Shown here one piece after another: positions 34,849 to 43,900 of a DNA stretch of 64,000 bases (position 1 is its first letter; each line of letters begins with the position of its first letter). The position numbers were made by a program, and so were the translations under genes. This DNA comes from Streptococcus mitis subsp. hohhotensis. GTDB lineage: Bacteria > Bacillota > Bacilli > Lactobacillales > Streptococcaceae. The stretch covers positions 924,410 to 988,409 of the forward strand of contig NZ_JPFZ01000009.1 in NCBI RefSeq assembly GCF_000722775.1. The letters are read 5' to 3'. The notes under the pieces are model-generated. The model saw only the letters and a program-made list of their open reading frames with translations. It searched no databases and was not told the DNA's origin.

Positions 34849-34873
34849 AAAAAAAGGAGCCGAAACTCCTTTC
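34849..34873 (-). terminator. Intrinsic terminator after ppaC
   Basis: AAAGGAG and CTCCTTT pair with a 6-nt loop, followed by a T-run on the minus strand. Confidence 0.75.
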
Positions 34874-34921
34874 GATATAAGGCAAACTAGCCTTTCCTAA
34901 TTTGAATTAACACTCAAAATC

Positions 34922-35857
34922 TTAAGCATTGAAGCTTTCAGTCAATTGAGGTACCACTTGTTTCTTACGTGAAACAGCACCAGCAAGGAAGGCGTGGTTG
35001 TCTGCAAGTTTGAAGTTGAAGGCTGCTTCAACCTTGTCCATGTTAGCACCAAGTGCTAGGATTTCTGAGTTTGAGTTGACGATATCTGTAATCATCAAGA
35101 CAAAGTCAGAGTAGCCGTTTGCTGCGTTAGCAGCTTGCATTGCAGCTTCAATTTCTGCTTGACGTTCCAAAACTTCAGCGATGTCAACTGTGTTCACTTG
35201 GGCAACACGGACATTATTTCCGTTCAATTCAAAAGTCTTAGCATCGATGTCAATCAATTCTTCAGCAGATTTGCTAGCCAAGTTTGTACCAGCTTTCAAC
35301 ATAGCCAAACCATACTCTTCCAAGTTTACACCAGCTAATTCAGCCAATTCTGGAGCGATGACTGTATCTGTTGGGTGTGTTGTTGGTGATTTCAAAAGAA
35401 GAGTATCTGAAATCAAACCTGAAAGCATCAAACCAGCAATCTCTTTAGGCACAGCTACACCATGTTCTTTGAACATACGATAAACGATTGAAGAAGCTGA
35501 CCCAACTGGCTCCAAACGCATGTAAAGTGGGCTTGCAGTTTCAAAGTTAGCCACGCGGTGGTGGTCCACCACACCATAGACTTCTACTTCAGCGATATCT
35601 GATACAGATTGTTGGAATTCATTGTGGTCAGTCAGGATAACTTGCTCTGCACCTTCTGCTTTAGCAGAAGTGATAACACGCGGTGCTTCCACACCAAAAT
35701 AGTTCAAGACAAAGGCTGTTTCTTCATTTGGAGTTCCAAGGGCAACAGCTTCCGTATCCAAACCGTAAGCTTCTTTTGCAAGGTAGGCAAAGGCTACAGA
35801 TGACCCGATGGCATCTGAGTCTGGATTTTGGTGACCAAATACTAGAATCTTAGACAT
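34922..35857 (-). CDS. ppaC: Manganese-dependent inorganic pyrophosphatase (family II)
   Basis: A 311-residue DHH-family enzyme hydrolysing pyrophosphate. The metal-site motifs are [13 protein letters not shown] (residues 8-20) and [12 protein letters not shown] (DHH near 97-99); the DHHA2 C-terminal domain ends with [10 protein letters not shown]. Full length for the family. Confidence 0.96.
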   Translation of the reverse strand: MSKILVFGHQNPDSDAIGSSVAFAYLAKEAYGLDTEAVALGTPNEETAFVLNYFGVEAPRVITSAKAEGAEQVILTDHNEFQQSVSDIAEVEVYGVVDHHRVANFETASPLYMRLEPVGSASSIVYRMFKEHGVAVPKEIAGLMLSGLISDTLLLKSPTTHPTDTVIAPELAELAGVNLEEYGLAMLKAGTNLASKSAEELIDIDAKTFELNGNNVRVAQVNTVDIAEVLERQAEIEAAMQAANAANGYSDFVLMITDIVNSNSEILALGANMDKVEAAFNFKLADNHAFLAGAVSRKKQVVPQLTESFNA

Positions 35858-35886
35858 GATAATACCTCATTTTGTTTATTCTCTTT

Positions 35887-35915
35887 ATTGTAGCATTTTT
35901 TTCGCTTTTTGACAA
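35887..35915 (-). promoter_or_regulatory. Promoter of ppaC
   Basis: TTGTCA (35915-35910) and TACAAT (35892-35887) on the minus strand, 17 bp apart, with a TGC before the -10 (extended -10). Confidence 0.75.
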
Positions 35916-35961
35916 AAGTAAGAGGAGTCAAAGAGCTCCTCACGATTCTTCAAAATAACTG

Positions 35962-36112
35962 ATACTCTTCGAAAATCTCTTCAAACCACGTCAGCTTCGC
36001 CTTGCCGTAGGTATGGGTACTGACTTCGTCAGTTCTATCCACAACCTCAAAGCAGTGCTTTGAGCAACCTACGGCTAGCTTCCTAGTTTGCTCTTTGATT
36101 TTCATTGAGTAT
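35962..36112 (+). repeat. BOX element, boxA-boxB-boxC
   Basis: Begins ATACTCTTCGAAAATC, has a boxA core with one change from the usual (CGTCAGCTTCGCC), a single boxB (CTGACTTCGTCAG ... GCAGTGCTTTGAG) and a boxC ending TTTTCATTGAGTA. Its boxC end overlaps the 3' end of the GIY-YIG gene. Confidence 0.93.
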
Positions 36113-36379
36113 GAGCAAATTTCTATCTTGATTTTCAGATAAAAATCTTTCCTTCTGTGGCCTCTTCTTACGCTTGAGAAGGGCTTCTGCCGACATGGCT
36201 TCTGCCTTACTGGCAAAACCTTGAGCATAGATAAGTTTGACTGGCAAGCGTGCTCGTGTGTATTTGGCTCCTTTCCCACTATTGTGGACAGCGAGACGTT
36301 TTCTCACGTCAGTCGTATAACCCGTGTAGTAGGAACCATCACGGCACTCCAGCACATACATATAAGCCTTATGATCCAT
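36083..36379 (-). CDS. GIY-YIG domain protein (UPF0213, YhbQ/YazA type), C-terminus formed by a BOX element
   Basis: A 98-residue single GIY-YIG domain: [28 protein letters not shown] near the start holds the two Tyr-containing strands and the arginine. Such small proteins are nuclease-like, with a poorly defined role in DNA repair. The start ATG at 36379 lies 11 bp inside the end of trmN6, so they are coupled. The last residues (LNENQRAN, then TAG) are read from the boxC end of the BOX element rather than from ancestral sequence. Confidence 0.85.
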   Translation of the reverse strand: MDHKAYMYVLECRDGSYYTGYTTDVRKRLAVHNSGKGAKYTRARLPVKLIYAQGFASKAEAMSAEALLKRKKRPQKERFLSENQDRNLLILNENQRAN

Positions 36380-37118
36380 AATAAATCTCTTCGAGTTCAG
36401 GCGTATAAGAGCCATCATCATTGTGAACAATGAGAGGTGGCAAGACCTTAAAGCCACTTGTTGAACCATCCTTGATAGCCTCAATCAAAAGCATATTGGC
36501 TTCCTTTTCTCTTTTTGGATAAACAAATTGCAGGCGCTTAGGAGCTAGATTATGCCGTTGTAAGCTGTCCAAGATATCTAAAAGTCGATCAGGACGATGA
36601 ACCATAGCCAAGCGCCCATTAGATTTAAGAATACTCTGGGCACTACGACAGATTTCTTCCAAATTAGTCGTGATTTCGTGGCGCGCCAAGAGATAATGTT
36701 CACTCTCGTTCAGATTAGAATGAGGATCTACCTTGAAATAGGGTGGATTACACAAAATCATATCCACCTTACTTCCCTGTATACGAGAAGGCATATTTTT
36801 CAAATCATCACAGATGACCTCCATCTGCTCTTCTAATCCATTCAAACGGACAGAGCGTTCAGCCATATCCGCCAAACGCTCCTGAATCTCAACAGCCAAT
36901 ATCTGTGCTTGAGTACGAGTGCTAGCAAATAGCCCAACTGCTCCATTTCCAGCACAAAAATCCACTATCAACCCCTTTTTAGGAAAACGTGGAAAGCGTG
37001 ACAAGAGAACACTATCCACCGAATAACTAAAAACCTCTCTATTTTGAATGATTTTGATATCTGTAGAAAAGAGCTGGTTAATGCGCTCTCCTGATTTTAA
37101 TAATTGTTCTTCTTCCAT
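36369..37118 (-). CDS. trmN6: tRNA1(Val) adenine-N6 methyltransferase, TrmN6/YabB family
   Basis: A 249-residue class I SAM-dependent methyltransferase. SAM motif I is [13 protein letters not shown] (52-64) and the catalytic motif is CNPPYF (123-128), the N6-adenine signature. Family members modify A37 of tRNA-Val or act as small N6-methylases. The predicted promoter lies so close that the mRNA would be leaderless. It overlaps the GIY-YIG gene, a pairing common in Firmicutes. Confidence 0.9.
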   Translation of the reverse strand: MEEEQLLKSGERINQLFSTDIKIIQNREVFSYSVDSVLLSRFPRFPKKGLIVDFCAGNGAVGLFASTRTQAQILAVEIQERLADMAERSVRLNGLEEQMEVICDDLKNMPSRIQGSKVDMILCNPPYFKVDPHSNLNESEHYLLARHEITTNLEEICRSAQSILKSNGRLAMVHRPDRLLDILDSLQRHNLAPKRLQFVYPKREKEANMLLIEAIKDGSTSGFKVLPPLIVHNDDGSYTPELEEIYYGS

Positions 37119-37124
37119 GGTCCT

Positions 37125-37153
37125 ATTATAGCAAATTTATATTAACATTACAA
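37125..37153 (-). promoter_or_regulatory. Promoter of trmN6, predicting a leaderless mRNA
   Basis: TTGTAA (37153-37148) and TATAAT (37130-37125) on the minus strand, 17 bp apart with an extended TGC. Only six bases (AGGACC) separate the -10 from the ATG, which puts +1 at the A of the start codon. Confidence 0.7.
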
Positions 37154-37170
37154 AGAATATAGATTTCTAA

Positions 37171-37533
37171 CTAATTCTTCTGCTTCTTCAAATGTTGAAG
37201 GGCTTCTTTGGTCCAAATTGGCATCATTCTTTTGAGAGGCGCAAAGCCGTAGTTAAAGCGGTCGCTTGAAAAGCGTCTCCGTCTAGGAAACTGGTGCTTT
37301 TCCTCCTCCAAAGTGCGGATAGAAAGACTAGCTTTTCCTGTAAATTCATCTAAATCCACTACTTGAACTTGAACTTCTTCATCGACTTTCAAGGCGTCAT
37401 GAATATTTTCAATAAATCCTGTTCGAATCTCTGAAATGTGAATCAGCCCCGTATCACCCGTCTCTAGCTCAACAAAGGCACCGTAGGGCTGAATCCCTGT
37501 AATACGCCCCTTTAGCTTATCACCGATTTTCAT
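37171..37533 (-). CDS. cvfD: S1-domain RNA-binding protein CvfD
   Basis: A 120-residue protein with one S1 RNA-binding domain (about 1-75: KIGDKLKGRITGIQPYGAFVELETGDTG) and an Arg-rich segment (FPRRRRF). In pneumococcus a protein of this kind, CvfD, is a post-transcriptional stress regulator. The start ATG at 37533 is 1 bp after the stop of the HAD-cyclophilin gene, with GAGGAC as SD, so the two are cotranscribed. Confidence 0.85.
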   Translation of the reverse strand: MKIGDKLKGRITGIQPYGAFVELETGDTGLIHISEIRTGFIENIHDALKVDEEVQVQVVDLDEFTGKASLSIRTLEEEKHQFPRRRRFSSDRFNYGFAPLKRMMPIWTKEALQHLKKQKN

Positions 37534-37534
37534 C

Positions 37535-38935
37535 TTAGTCCTCGATTTCAATAGTTTCAATCACAACATCTTCAACTGGCTTGTCCATAGCCCCTGTCTC
37601 AACAGCAGCAATGGTATCCAAGACAGCGTAAGAAGCTTCATCAGCTAGCTGACCAAAAACAGTATGACGACGGTCTAGGTGAGGTGTCCCACCTTGGTTG
37701 GCATAGATTTCTGCGATCGGTTCTGGCCAACCTCCACGAGCAATTTCTTTCTTAGAATAAGGCAAATGTTGATTTTGCACGATAAAGAACTGGCTGCCGT
37801 TGGTATTTGGACCAGCATTGGCCATGGAAAGAGCACCACGGATATTGTAAAGTTCTTCTGAGAATTCATCCTCAAAAGATTCGCCGTAGATTGACTCGCC
37901 ACCCATACCAGTTCCAGTTGGGTCTCCACCTTGAATCATAAAGTCCTTGATAATACGATGGAAAATGACACCATCATAGTAACCATCTTTTGAAAGAGCT
38001 ACAAAGTTAGCCACTGTTTTAGGAGCATGTTCAGGGAAAAGCTTGATACGCAAGTCTCCGTGATTGGTCTTAATAGTCGCGATAGGACCTTCTGCTGTTT
38101 CAATGTCTACTTGTGGGAAATGCAATTCTTTTTCTACCATACCAAATCCTTCTAAGGCATCAAAAATGCCATCTTCTTCTAATGTTTTTGTAATATAATC
38201 TGCTTTTTCTTTGATGTTATCATGAGAAATTCCCATGGCGATGCTGATTCCAGCATAATCAAAGAGTTCCAAGTCATTCAGCCCATCTCCAAAAACCATG
38301 ACGTTCTCTGGTTTCAAGCCAAGGTGTTCCACAACCTTTTCCACACCCGTCGCTTTGGAGCCTGAAATCGGCACAATATCAGACGAATGTTGATGCCAAC
38401 GAACCATGCGAAGTTTATCTGAGAGACTGTCAGGCAAGTGCAAGTCGTCTCCTTTATCTTCAAAAGTCCACATCTGATAGATGTTTTCTTTCTCATGAAA
38501 ATCAGGATCTACATCTAAATCAGGGTAAATTGGATTGATAGCTTCACTAATCATATCGGTGCGAGTCGACAACTTGGCATCATGACTCCCAACCAAACCA
38601 TACTCAATTCCTTCTTGCTTAGCCCAAGAGATATACTCCTCAACATCTGACTTATCGATCTGATGTTGATAAATGACCTGACCTTTTTTATCTTCGATAT
38701 AAGCCCCATTCAAAGTTACAAAAAAGTCAGGCTTGAGTTCACGAATTTCTGGCACGACACCAAAAATTCCTCGTCCAGAAGCAATACCTGTCAAGATTCC
38801 TTTCTCACGTAATTGCTTAAAAACAGCTGGGATTGAAGCTGGAATAAAACCTGTCTTTGAATTCCTCAATGTATCATCAATATCAAAAAAGACAATCTTG
38901 ATTTTCTTTGCCTTGTATCTTAATTTGGCATCCAT
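37535..38935 (-). CDS. HAD-hydrolase (Cof type) fused to cyclophilin peptidyl-prolyl isomerase
   Basis: A 466-residue two-domain protein. Residues 1-260 are a Cof-like HAD phosphatase: [15 protein letters not shown] gives the catalytic DxD, and [14 protein letters not shown] plus [13 protein letters not shown] give the later motifs. Residues 270-466 are a cyclophilin: [35 protein letters not shown] and HTVFGQ. No signal peptide, so it is cytoplasmic. The fusion occurs in streptococci; how the activities relate is unknown. Confidence 0.93.
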   Translation of the reverse strand: MDAKLRYKAKKIKIVFFDIDDTLRNSKTGFIPASIPAVFKQLREKGILTGIASGRGIFGVVPEIRELKPDFFVTLNGAYIEDKKGQVIYQHQIDKSDVEEYISWAKQEGIEYGLVGSHDAKLSTRTDMISEAINPIYPDLDVDPDFHEKENIYQMWTFEDKGDDLHLPDSLSDKLRMVRWHQHSSDIVPISGSKATGVEKVVEHLGLKPENVMVFGDGLNDLELFDYAGISIAMGISHDNIKEKADYITKTLEEDGIFDALEGFGMVEKELHFPQVDIETAEGPIATIKTNHGDLRIKLFPEHAPKTVANFVALSKDGYYDGVIFHRIIKDFMIQGGDPTGTGMGGESIYGESFEDEFSEELYNIRGALSMANAGPNTNGSQFFIVQNQHLPYSKKEIARGGWPEPIAEIYANQGGTPHLDRRHTVFGQLADEASYAVLDTIAAVETGAMDKPVEDVVIETIEIED

Positions 38936-39015
38936 CTCACTACCTCTTTCAATCTAACTCTTTCCATTATACCATAAAGTAGAGAAATCCCACATCCCAA
39001 TAAAATCCTTATCTC

Positions 39016-39519
39016 TTATCCGAATTCCTTTACTAGATACAAAACCAAATCATCATTATTTTGGCTAGTTGCATTCATTTCCAAGGGTTGATTTCGATAC
39101 CAGACACCTGTCCCATCTGGAATGTAGCCCCGTCTGATATACAATCTCTGTGCAGGGCCATAGCCTAAGTGCAAACCTACACCAAGAGTGACCTTACTCG
39201 AAACAACCTTGACTCGTTTTTCTGCTTCTTCTAGCAGTTGATTCCCAATCCCTTGATTTCGAAAAGGCTCAAACACATTAAAATCTGATAATTCTGGATA
39301 GACTTCTGCAAAAGGACCATGTTTAGCAGAGGGCAAAATGGTAACGTAGCCCGCTACAGCACCATCAATCTCTACAACTAAGACTTCTCTCTCCCCACTT
39401 TCCTGTTCCAGAAAATATCTAGCCAAAATTTCCTCTCTACCAGGCCAACCTTGATTCATAAATCCATGAGATAAGGATTCAATATCAGACTTAATCATAT
39501 TTCTAATCGTACAATTCAT
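39016..39519 (-). CDS. GNAT family N-acetyltransferase
   Basis: A 167-residue acetyltransferase with motif A in FEPFRNQGIGNQLLEEAEKRV (RNQGIG) and the C-terminal RLYIRRGYIPDGTGVWY. The start MNCTIRNMIKSDIE is chosen because the longer frame begins with GTG inside the likely SD AAAGGTGG. Substrate unknown. It follows the rpsR terminators and reads on its own. Confidence 0.85.
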   Translation of the reverse strand: MNCTIRNMIKSDIESLSHGFMNQGWPGREEILARYFLEQESGEREVLVVEIDGAVAGYVTILPSAKHGPFAEVYPELSDFNVFEPFRNQGIGNQLLEEAEKRVKVVSSKVTLGVGLHLGYGPAQRLYIRRGYIPDGTGVWYRNQPLEMNATSQNNDDLVLYLVKEFG

Positions 39520-39584
39520 CTTTGACTTACCCACCTTTACTCTTTCTATTACTATTATAGCATGCCAAGGTCAGAAAAAAACTA

Positions 39585-39710
39585 CCTCGTGAAAAAAGAC
39601 CCAACCGGGTCTGAAAAAGAGGTCCACTGGACACCAACTCGCTCTCTCATTTCAAGGCTCGTGAAAAAAAGACCCAACTGGGTCTGAAAAAGAGGTCCGC
39701 CCGGACCTGA
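39585..39710. repeat. Duplicated terminator-like cassette downstream of rpsR
   Basis: Two direct copies of ~46 bp (about 39585-39630 and 39661-39706) each carry an AGACCC/GGGTCT hairpin followed by a second GC-rich hairpin (GTCCACTGGAC in one, GGTCCGCCCGGACC in the other) separated by A-rich DNA. Together with the rpsR terminator they make five hairpins in 150 bp. Confidence 0.75.
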
Positions 39711-39735
39711 AAAAAAGACCCGTCGGGGTCTTTTC
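39711..39735 (-). terminator. Intrinsic terminator after rpsR
   Basis: AAAGACCCCG and CGGGTCTTTTTTT pair (AGACCC/GGGTCT core) just past the rpsR stop, with T7 on the minus strand. Confidence 0.85.
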
Positions 39736-39736
39736 T

Positions 39737-39976
39737 TTAATCTTCGTTTACAAAAGGCATCAAAGCCATTACGCGAGCGCGTTTGATAGCTGTTGTTACT
39801 TTACGTTGGTTTTTAGCTGAAGTTCCTGTTACACGACGTGGAAGGATTTTCCCACGTTCTGAAACGAAACGGCTAAGAAGCTCAGTATCTTTGTAATCAA
39901 CATATTCAATTTTGTTTGCTGCGATGTAATCAACTTTTTTACGGCGTTTGAATCCGCCACGACGTTGTTGAGCCAT
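39737..39976 (-). CDS. rpsR: 30S ribosomal protein S18
   Basis: A 79-residue basic ribosomal protein. The N-terminal [30 protein letters not shown] and [12 protein letters not shown] are family signatures. Third gene of rpsF-ssb-rpsR. Confidence 0.98.
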   Translation of the reverse strand: MAQQRRGGFKRRKKVDYIAANKIEYVDYKDTELLSRFVSERGKILPRRVTGTSAKNQRKVTTAIKRARVMALMPFVNED

Positions 39977-40007
39977 GTTTTTTCTCCTTTATAATTTTAC
40001 TTGTCCA

Positions 40008-40478
40008 TTAGAATGGTAAATCATCATCTGAGATATCCAATGGATTTGTTGCTCCAAATGGATTTTCATCACGTGAAAAGTCTGGTACTGAATTTGTAGG
40101 TGCTGAATAGTTTGAACTTGGTGCAGAATAAGCTCCACCTGTGTGACCCTCACGCACACTACGGCTTTCCAACATTTGGAAATTCTCAGCCACGACCTCT
40201 GTCACGTAGACACGTTGTCCTTGCTGGTTATCGTAACTACGAGTCTGGATACGACCTGTCACCCCGATAAGTGAGCCTTTTTTAGCCCAGTTAGCAAGGT
40301 TTTCAGCCTGTTGGCGCCACATAACGACATTGATAAAATCAGCCTCACGTTCGCCATTTTGACTCTTAAATGTACGGTTTACTGCAAGAGTAAAAGTCGC
40401 AACTGCTACATTTGATGGGGTATAACGCAACTCAGCGTCACGTGTCATACGCCCTACAAGTACAACATTGTTAATCAT
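40008..40478 (-). CDS. ssb: Single-stranded DNA-binding protein
   Basis: A 156-residue SSB: an OB fold (1-105; [22 protein letters not shown]), a Ser/Asn-rich linker and the acidic partner-binding tip DISDDDLPF. Its place between rpsF and rpsR identifies it as the housekeeping SsbA-type rather than the competence-induced SsbB. Confidence 0.97.
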   Translation of the reverse strand: MINNVVLVGRMTRDAELRYTPSNVAVATFTLAVNRTFKSQNGEREADFINVVMWRQQAENLANWAKKGSLIGVTGRIQTRSYDNQQGQRVYVTEVVAENFQMLESRSVREGHTGGAYSAPSSNYSAPTNSVPDFSRDENPFGATNPLDISDDDLPF

Positions 40479-40489
40479 AGTTTACCTTC

Positions 40490-40780
40490 TTACGCGTCAG
40501 TTTTGACGATCATGTGACGAAGAATGTCAGCGTTGATTTTTGAAAGACGGTCAAACTCTTTAAGAGCTGCGTCGTCGTTTGCTTCAACGTTAACGATGTG
40601 GTAAAGTCCTTCACGGAAATCTTTGATTTCGTATGCAAGACGACGTTTTTCCCAAGATTTTGATTCAACAACAGTTGCACCGTTGTCAGTCAAAATAGAG
40701 TCAAAACGTGCTACCAAAGCATTTTTAGCTTCTTCTTCAATGTTTGGACGAATGATATAAAGAATTTCGTATTTAGCCAT
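40490..40780 (-). CDS. rpsF: 30S ribosomal protein S6
   Basis: A 96-residue ribosomal protein ([40 protein letters not shown]). First gene of the operon. SD AGGAGG about 8 nt upstream. Confidence 0.97.
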   Translation of the reverse strand: MAKYEILYIIRPNIEEEAKNALVARFDSILTDNGATVVESKSWEKRRLAYEIKDFREGLYHIVNVEANDDAALKEFDRLSKINADILRHMIVKTDA

Positions 40781-40850
40781 TGATATGTTCCTCCTTTTGG
40801 TCTAATGACCCCAAGACTTTGCAAGGGGTAAGTGAGGTTCGCTCACAATA
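40781..40850 (-). promoter_or_regulatory. rpsF leader with two hairpins, candidate S6:S18 autoregulation site
   Basis: The leader forms GTGAG-CGAAC-CTCAC and ACCCC/GGGGT hairpins ahead of the SD. In many bacteria the S6:S18 complex binds a structured rpsF leader to limit its own synthesis. The exact consensus was not verified here. Confidence 0.45.
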
Positions 40851-40854
40851 AACT

Positions 40855-40883
40855 ATTATACTAGAAAAAAATTTTTTACGCAA
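40855..40883 (-). promoter_or_regulatory. Promoter of rpsF-ssb-rpsR
   Basis: TTGCGT (40883-40878) and TATAAT (40860-40855) on the minus strand, 17 bp apart. Confidence 0.7.
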
Positions 40884-40899
40884 GTAAAAACACCGAAAT

Positions 40900-40932
40900 A
40901 AAAAAAGAAGATGACGAATCATCTTCTCAAAA
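40900..40932 (-). terminator. Intrinsic terminator after the giant adhesin gene
   Basis: AGAAGATGA and TCATCTTCT pair perfectly around a 4-nt TTCG loop (minus strand), followed by T6. Confidence 0.85.
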
Positions 40933-40943
40933 ACTATGAGTTT

Positions 40944-43900
40944 TTAGTCTTCTTTTTTCTTGCGAGCAAGAAGTCCAAATCCACCTAGGGCTCCCAGAAG
41001 TCCAAGCGCTGCAAGACTAGCGTTAGCTTCTGTACCAGTATTTGGCAATTCTTTTTGACCATCAACATATTTAGGTGTTGCTGGTTGTTTTGGTTGCTCG
41101 GGTACTGTTGGCATTTCTGGAGTCACTGGTTGCTCTGGGGTCTCTGGCTCTTGTGGAGAAACTGGTTGTACTGGTTCAACTGGTGTTGGAGTTGGCATCT
41201 CAACTTTGCGGAAGATATGTCTGATATTTCCATTTGAACCTGTCACAGTCTTCACATATTCGTAACCTGGAATTCTTCCCGGTTCTTTAGAACCTGGCTC
41301 AGTTGGTTTCAATGGATTTCCATTCTCATCAGTCCAAGTAGTTGTATTTTGCTTACCTGGATTTGGTTGAGGAACAGGTGAAGGTGTTGGAGCTGGTGTT
41401 GTTACTTTTTCGTAGACATGTTCGATGTCGCCATTTGGAAGTTTCTTCGTTTCTACAAATCTATATTCTGGGATGTCTTTCTTATCTACTGTTCCCGGCT
41501 CACTTGGATAGTTCGGAATCTCATTACCTTCTTTATCTTTGAATGAAGTCATAACTTTTTCGTAGACATGTTCTGTATCTCCATTTGGAAGTTTCTTCGT
41601 TTCTACGAATCTGTACTCTGGAATGTCTTTCTTATCTACTGTGCCTGGCTCACTTGGATAGTTCGGAATCTCATTGCCTTCTTTATCTTTGAAGAATGTA
41701 CTTACTTTTTCGTAAACGTGTTCAGTGTCACCATTTGGAAGTTTCTTCGTTTCTACAAATCTGTACTCTGGAATGTCTTTCTTATCTACTGTGCCCGACT
41801 CACTTGGATAGTTCGGAATCTCATTACCTTCTTTATCTTTGAAGAATGTATTCACTTTTTCATAGACATGTTCTATATCTCCATTTGGTAGTTTCTTCGT
41901 TTCTACGAATCTGTACTCTGGAATGTCTTTTTTATCTACTGTGCCCGGCTCACTTGGATAGTTCGGAATCTCATTACCTTCTTTATCTTTGAAGAATGTA
42001 TTTACTTTTTCGTAGACGTGTTCTGTATCTCCATTTGGTAGTTTCTTCGTTTCTACGAATCTGTACTCCGGAATATCTTTCTTATCTACTGTGCCCGGCT
42101 CACTTGGATAGTTCGGAATCTCATTACCTTCTTTATCTTTGAAGAATGTATTCACTTTTTCATAGACATGCTCTACATCTCCATTTGGTAGTTTCTTCGT
42201 TTCTACGAATCTGTATTCTGGGATGTCTTTCTTATCTACTGAACCACTTTCTTTTTCTTTGATTTCATTTCCATCTTTGTCTTTAAAGAATGTTGTTACT
42301 TTTTCATAGACATGTTCTACATCTCCATTTGGCAGTTTCTTCGTTTCTACGAAGCGGTAACCTGGGATATCTTTCTTAGGTTGTTCACCGTCTTCGCTTG
42401 GATAATCTGGAATAGATACTTCTTTACCATTCGGATCAACTGTCACATAAGACGTTGTAATCTTAGTATAGTTGATTGGTGTATCTTGACTCGGATCAGT
42501 TGGTAATGTTGGTGGCACATAACCTTTTGTTGGATCTTCTGGATCAACTGGTTTCAACGGATTTCCATCTTTATCTCTTGGAATGTAACCTGGAACATAA
42601 GGAATTACAATATCTTCCGTTGGTACACCCGGTTTAGTTGGATCACCATTTGGATCATTTGGATAATCAATACGTGGAGGATTTGTTTGTCCTGGCACGT
42701 TTGGAATCCAGGCTCCAAGTTTCTTATAGACCACTTTTTGAATGATATCTTTGTCTTCAGCCTTAACAGTTTGATCCTTAGTAGATGCTTCAATATCTCC
42801 ACTTACTGCAATATAACCTTTAACAAGTGGAAGTTTGTTACCAGAAAGAACATCCGTTGTAGCTGCTTTCCATTCGCCGTAAGTAACTTCACCTGTCACC
42901 AAGTTCACCTTAGCATCACGAGTAAATTTAACTGATGAAGTCACAGAAGTAGTAACCTCTTTACCATCTCCATCAACATAAGTAATTGTACGAGTTACTT
43001 CTTCTGAAGTTGTCAATTCCTTAACGCTTTCAGGCCATACTGGTGAGTTTGGATCCTCTGGATCAATTGGTTGACCTGGAACTGGTGTCACATCACTTGG
43101 AATAACTGGAACAAGGCGTGGTTGAACAGTAACAACAAATTTTTGAATAGCTTTTGTATCATTATCAAATGATTGCTTGCTGCCATCAGCTTTTGTAAAC
43201 TCATCAGACACAAGTTCGTAGCCAAGTTTTTTCAGTGCGTTGATACGTTCTGCAGTAGAGTAGTTCATTTCAGAACCAGAATCACCTTGAAGGATATCCA
43301 CCTCACCAAGAATTGTTCCGTTAGTATCTTTGTAAGTTACAGTTGCAACCTGTATATCAGACTTCACTTCATAAACAGTTGGTGTATACTTAGCTTTCGC
43401 TACAGTGCCATTAGTATCCTTACGTACAATAGTTACTACTGTTGCAGTTCCAACGAAATCTTTATTTGGTGTGAAGGTTACCTTACCTGTTGCATCAACA
43501 GTATACGTTCCTTCGTTTGGAACTGTTTTACTTGTTGTACCATCTTCAAATGTAGCAGGAACAGTATTGTCCATTGGTACATCTTTATGACCAGGTACAA
43601 ATGTTGGTGTACCAGATTGAGGAGTGTTCTTAGGACCTGTAGAACTTGTATCCACACCTGTTGGTGTAACTGGTGTTACAGTTGGAGTGTAACTTGACTC
43701 AACAGTTGTACCATTTGTAGGATCTGTTACAACTACTTTAGCTGAATCTGGTGTGCCAACGAAGTCTTTATTTGGCGTGAAGGTTACTGCACCAGTTGGA
43801 TCGATTGTATATGTACCAACTGTCTTACCATCCTTAGTAGCTGGGATAGTTGTTTCCTCAGTTCCAACGAACTTAGCTGGATTATCTGTTGTTGGTTTCA

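Noticed and set aside
41405-42400. 150-bp tandem repeats as a non-coding satellite or CRISPR
   Set aside because: They are in frame inside the adhesin gene and have no spacers.
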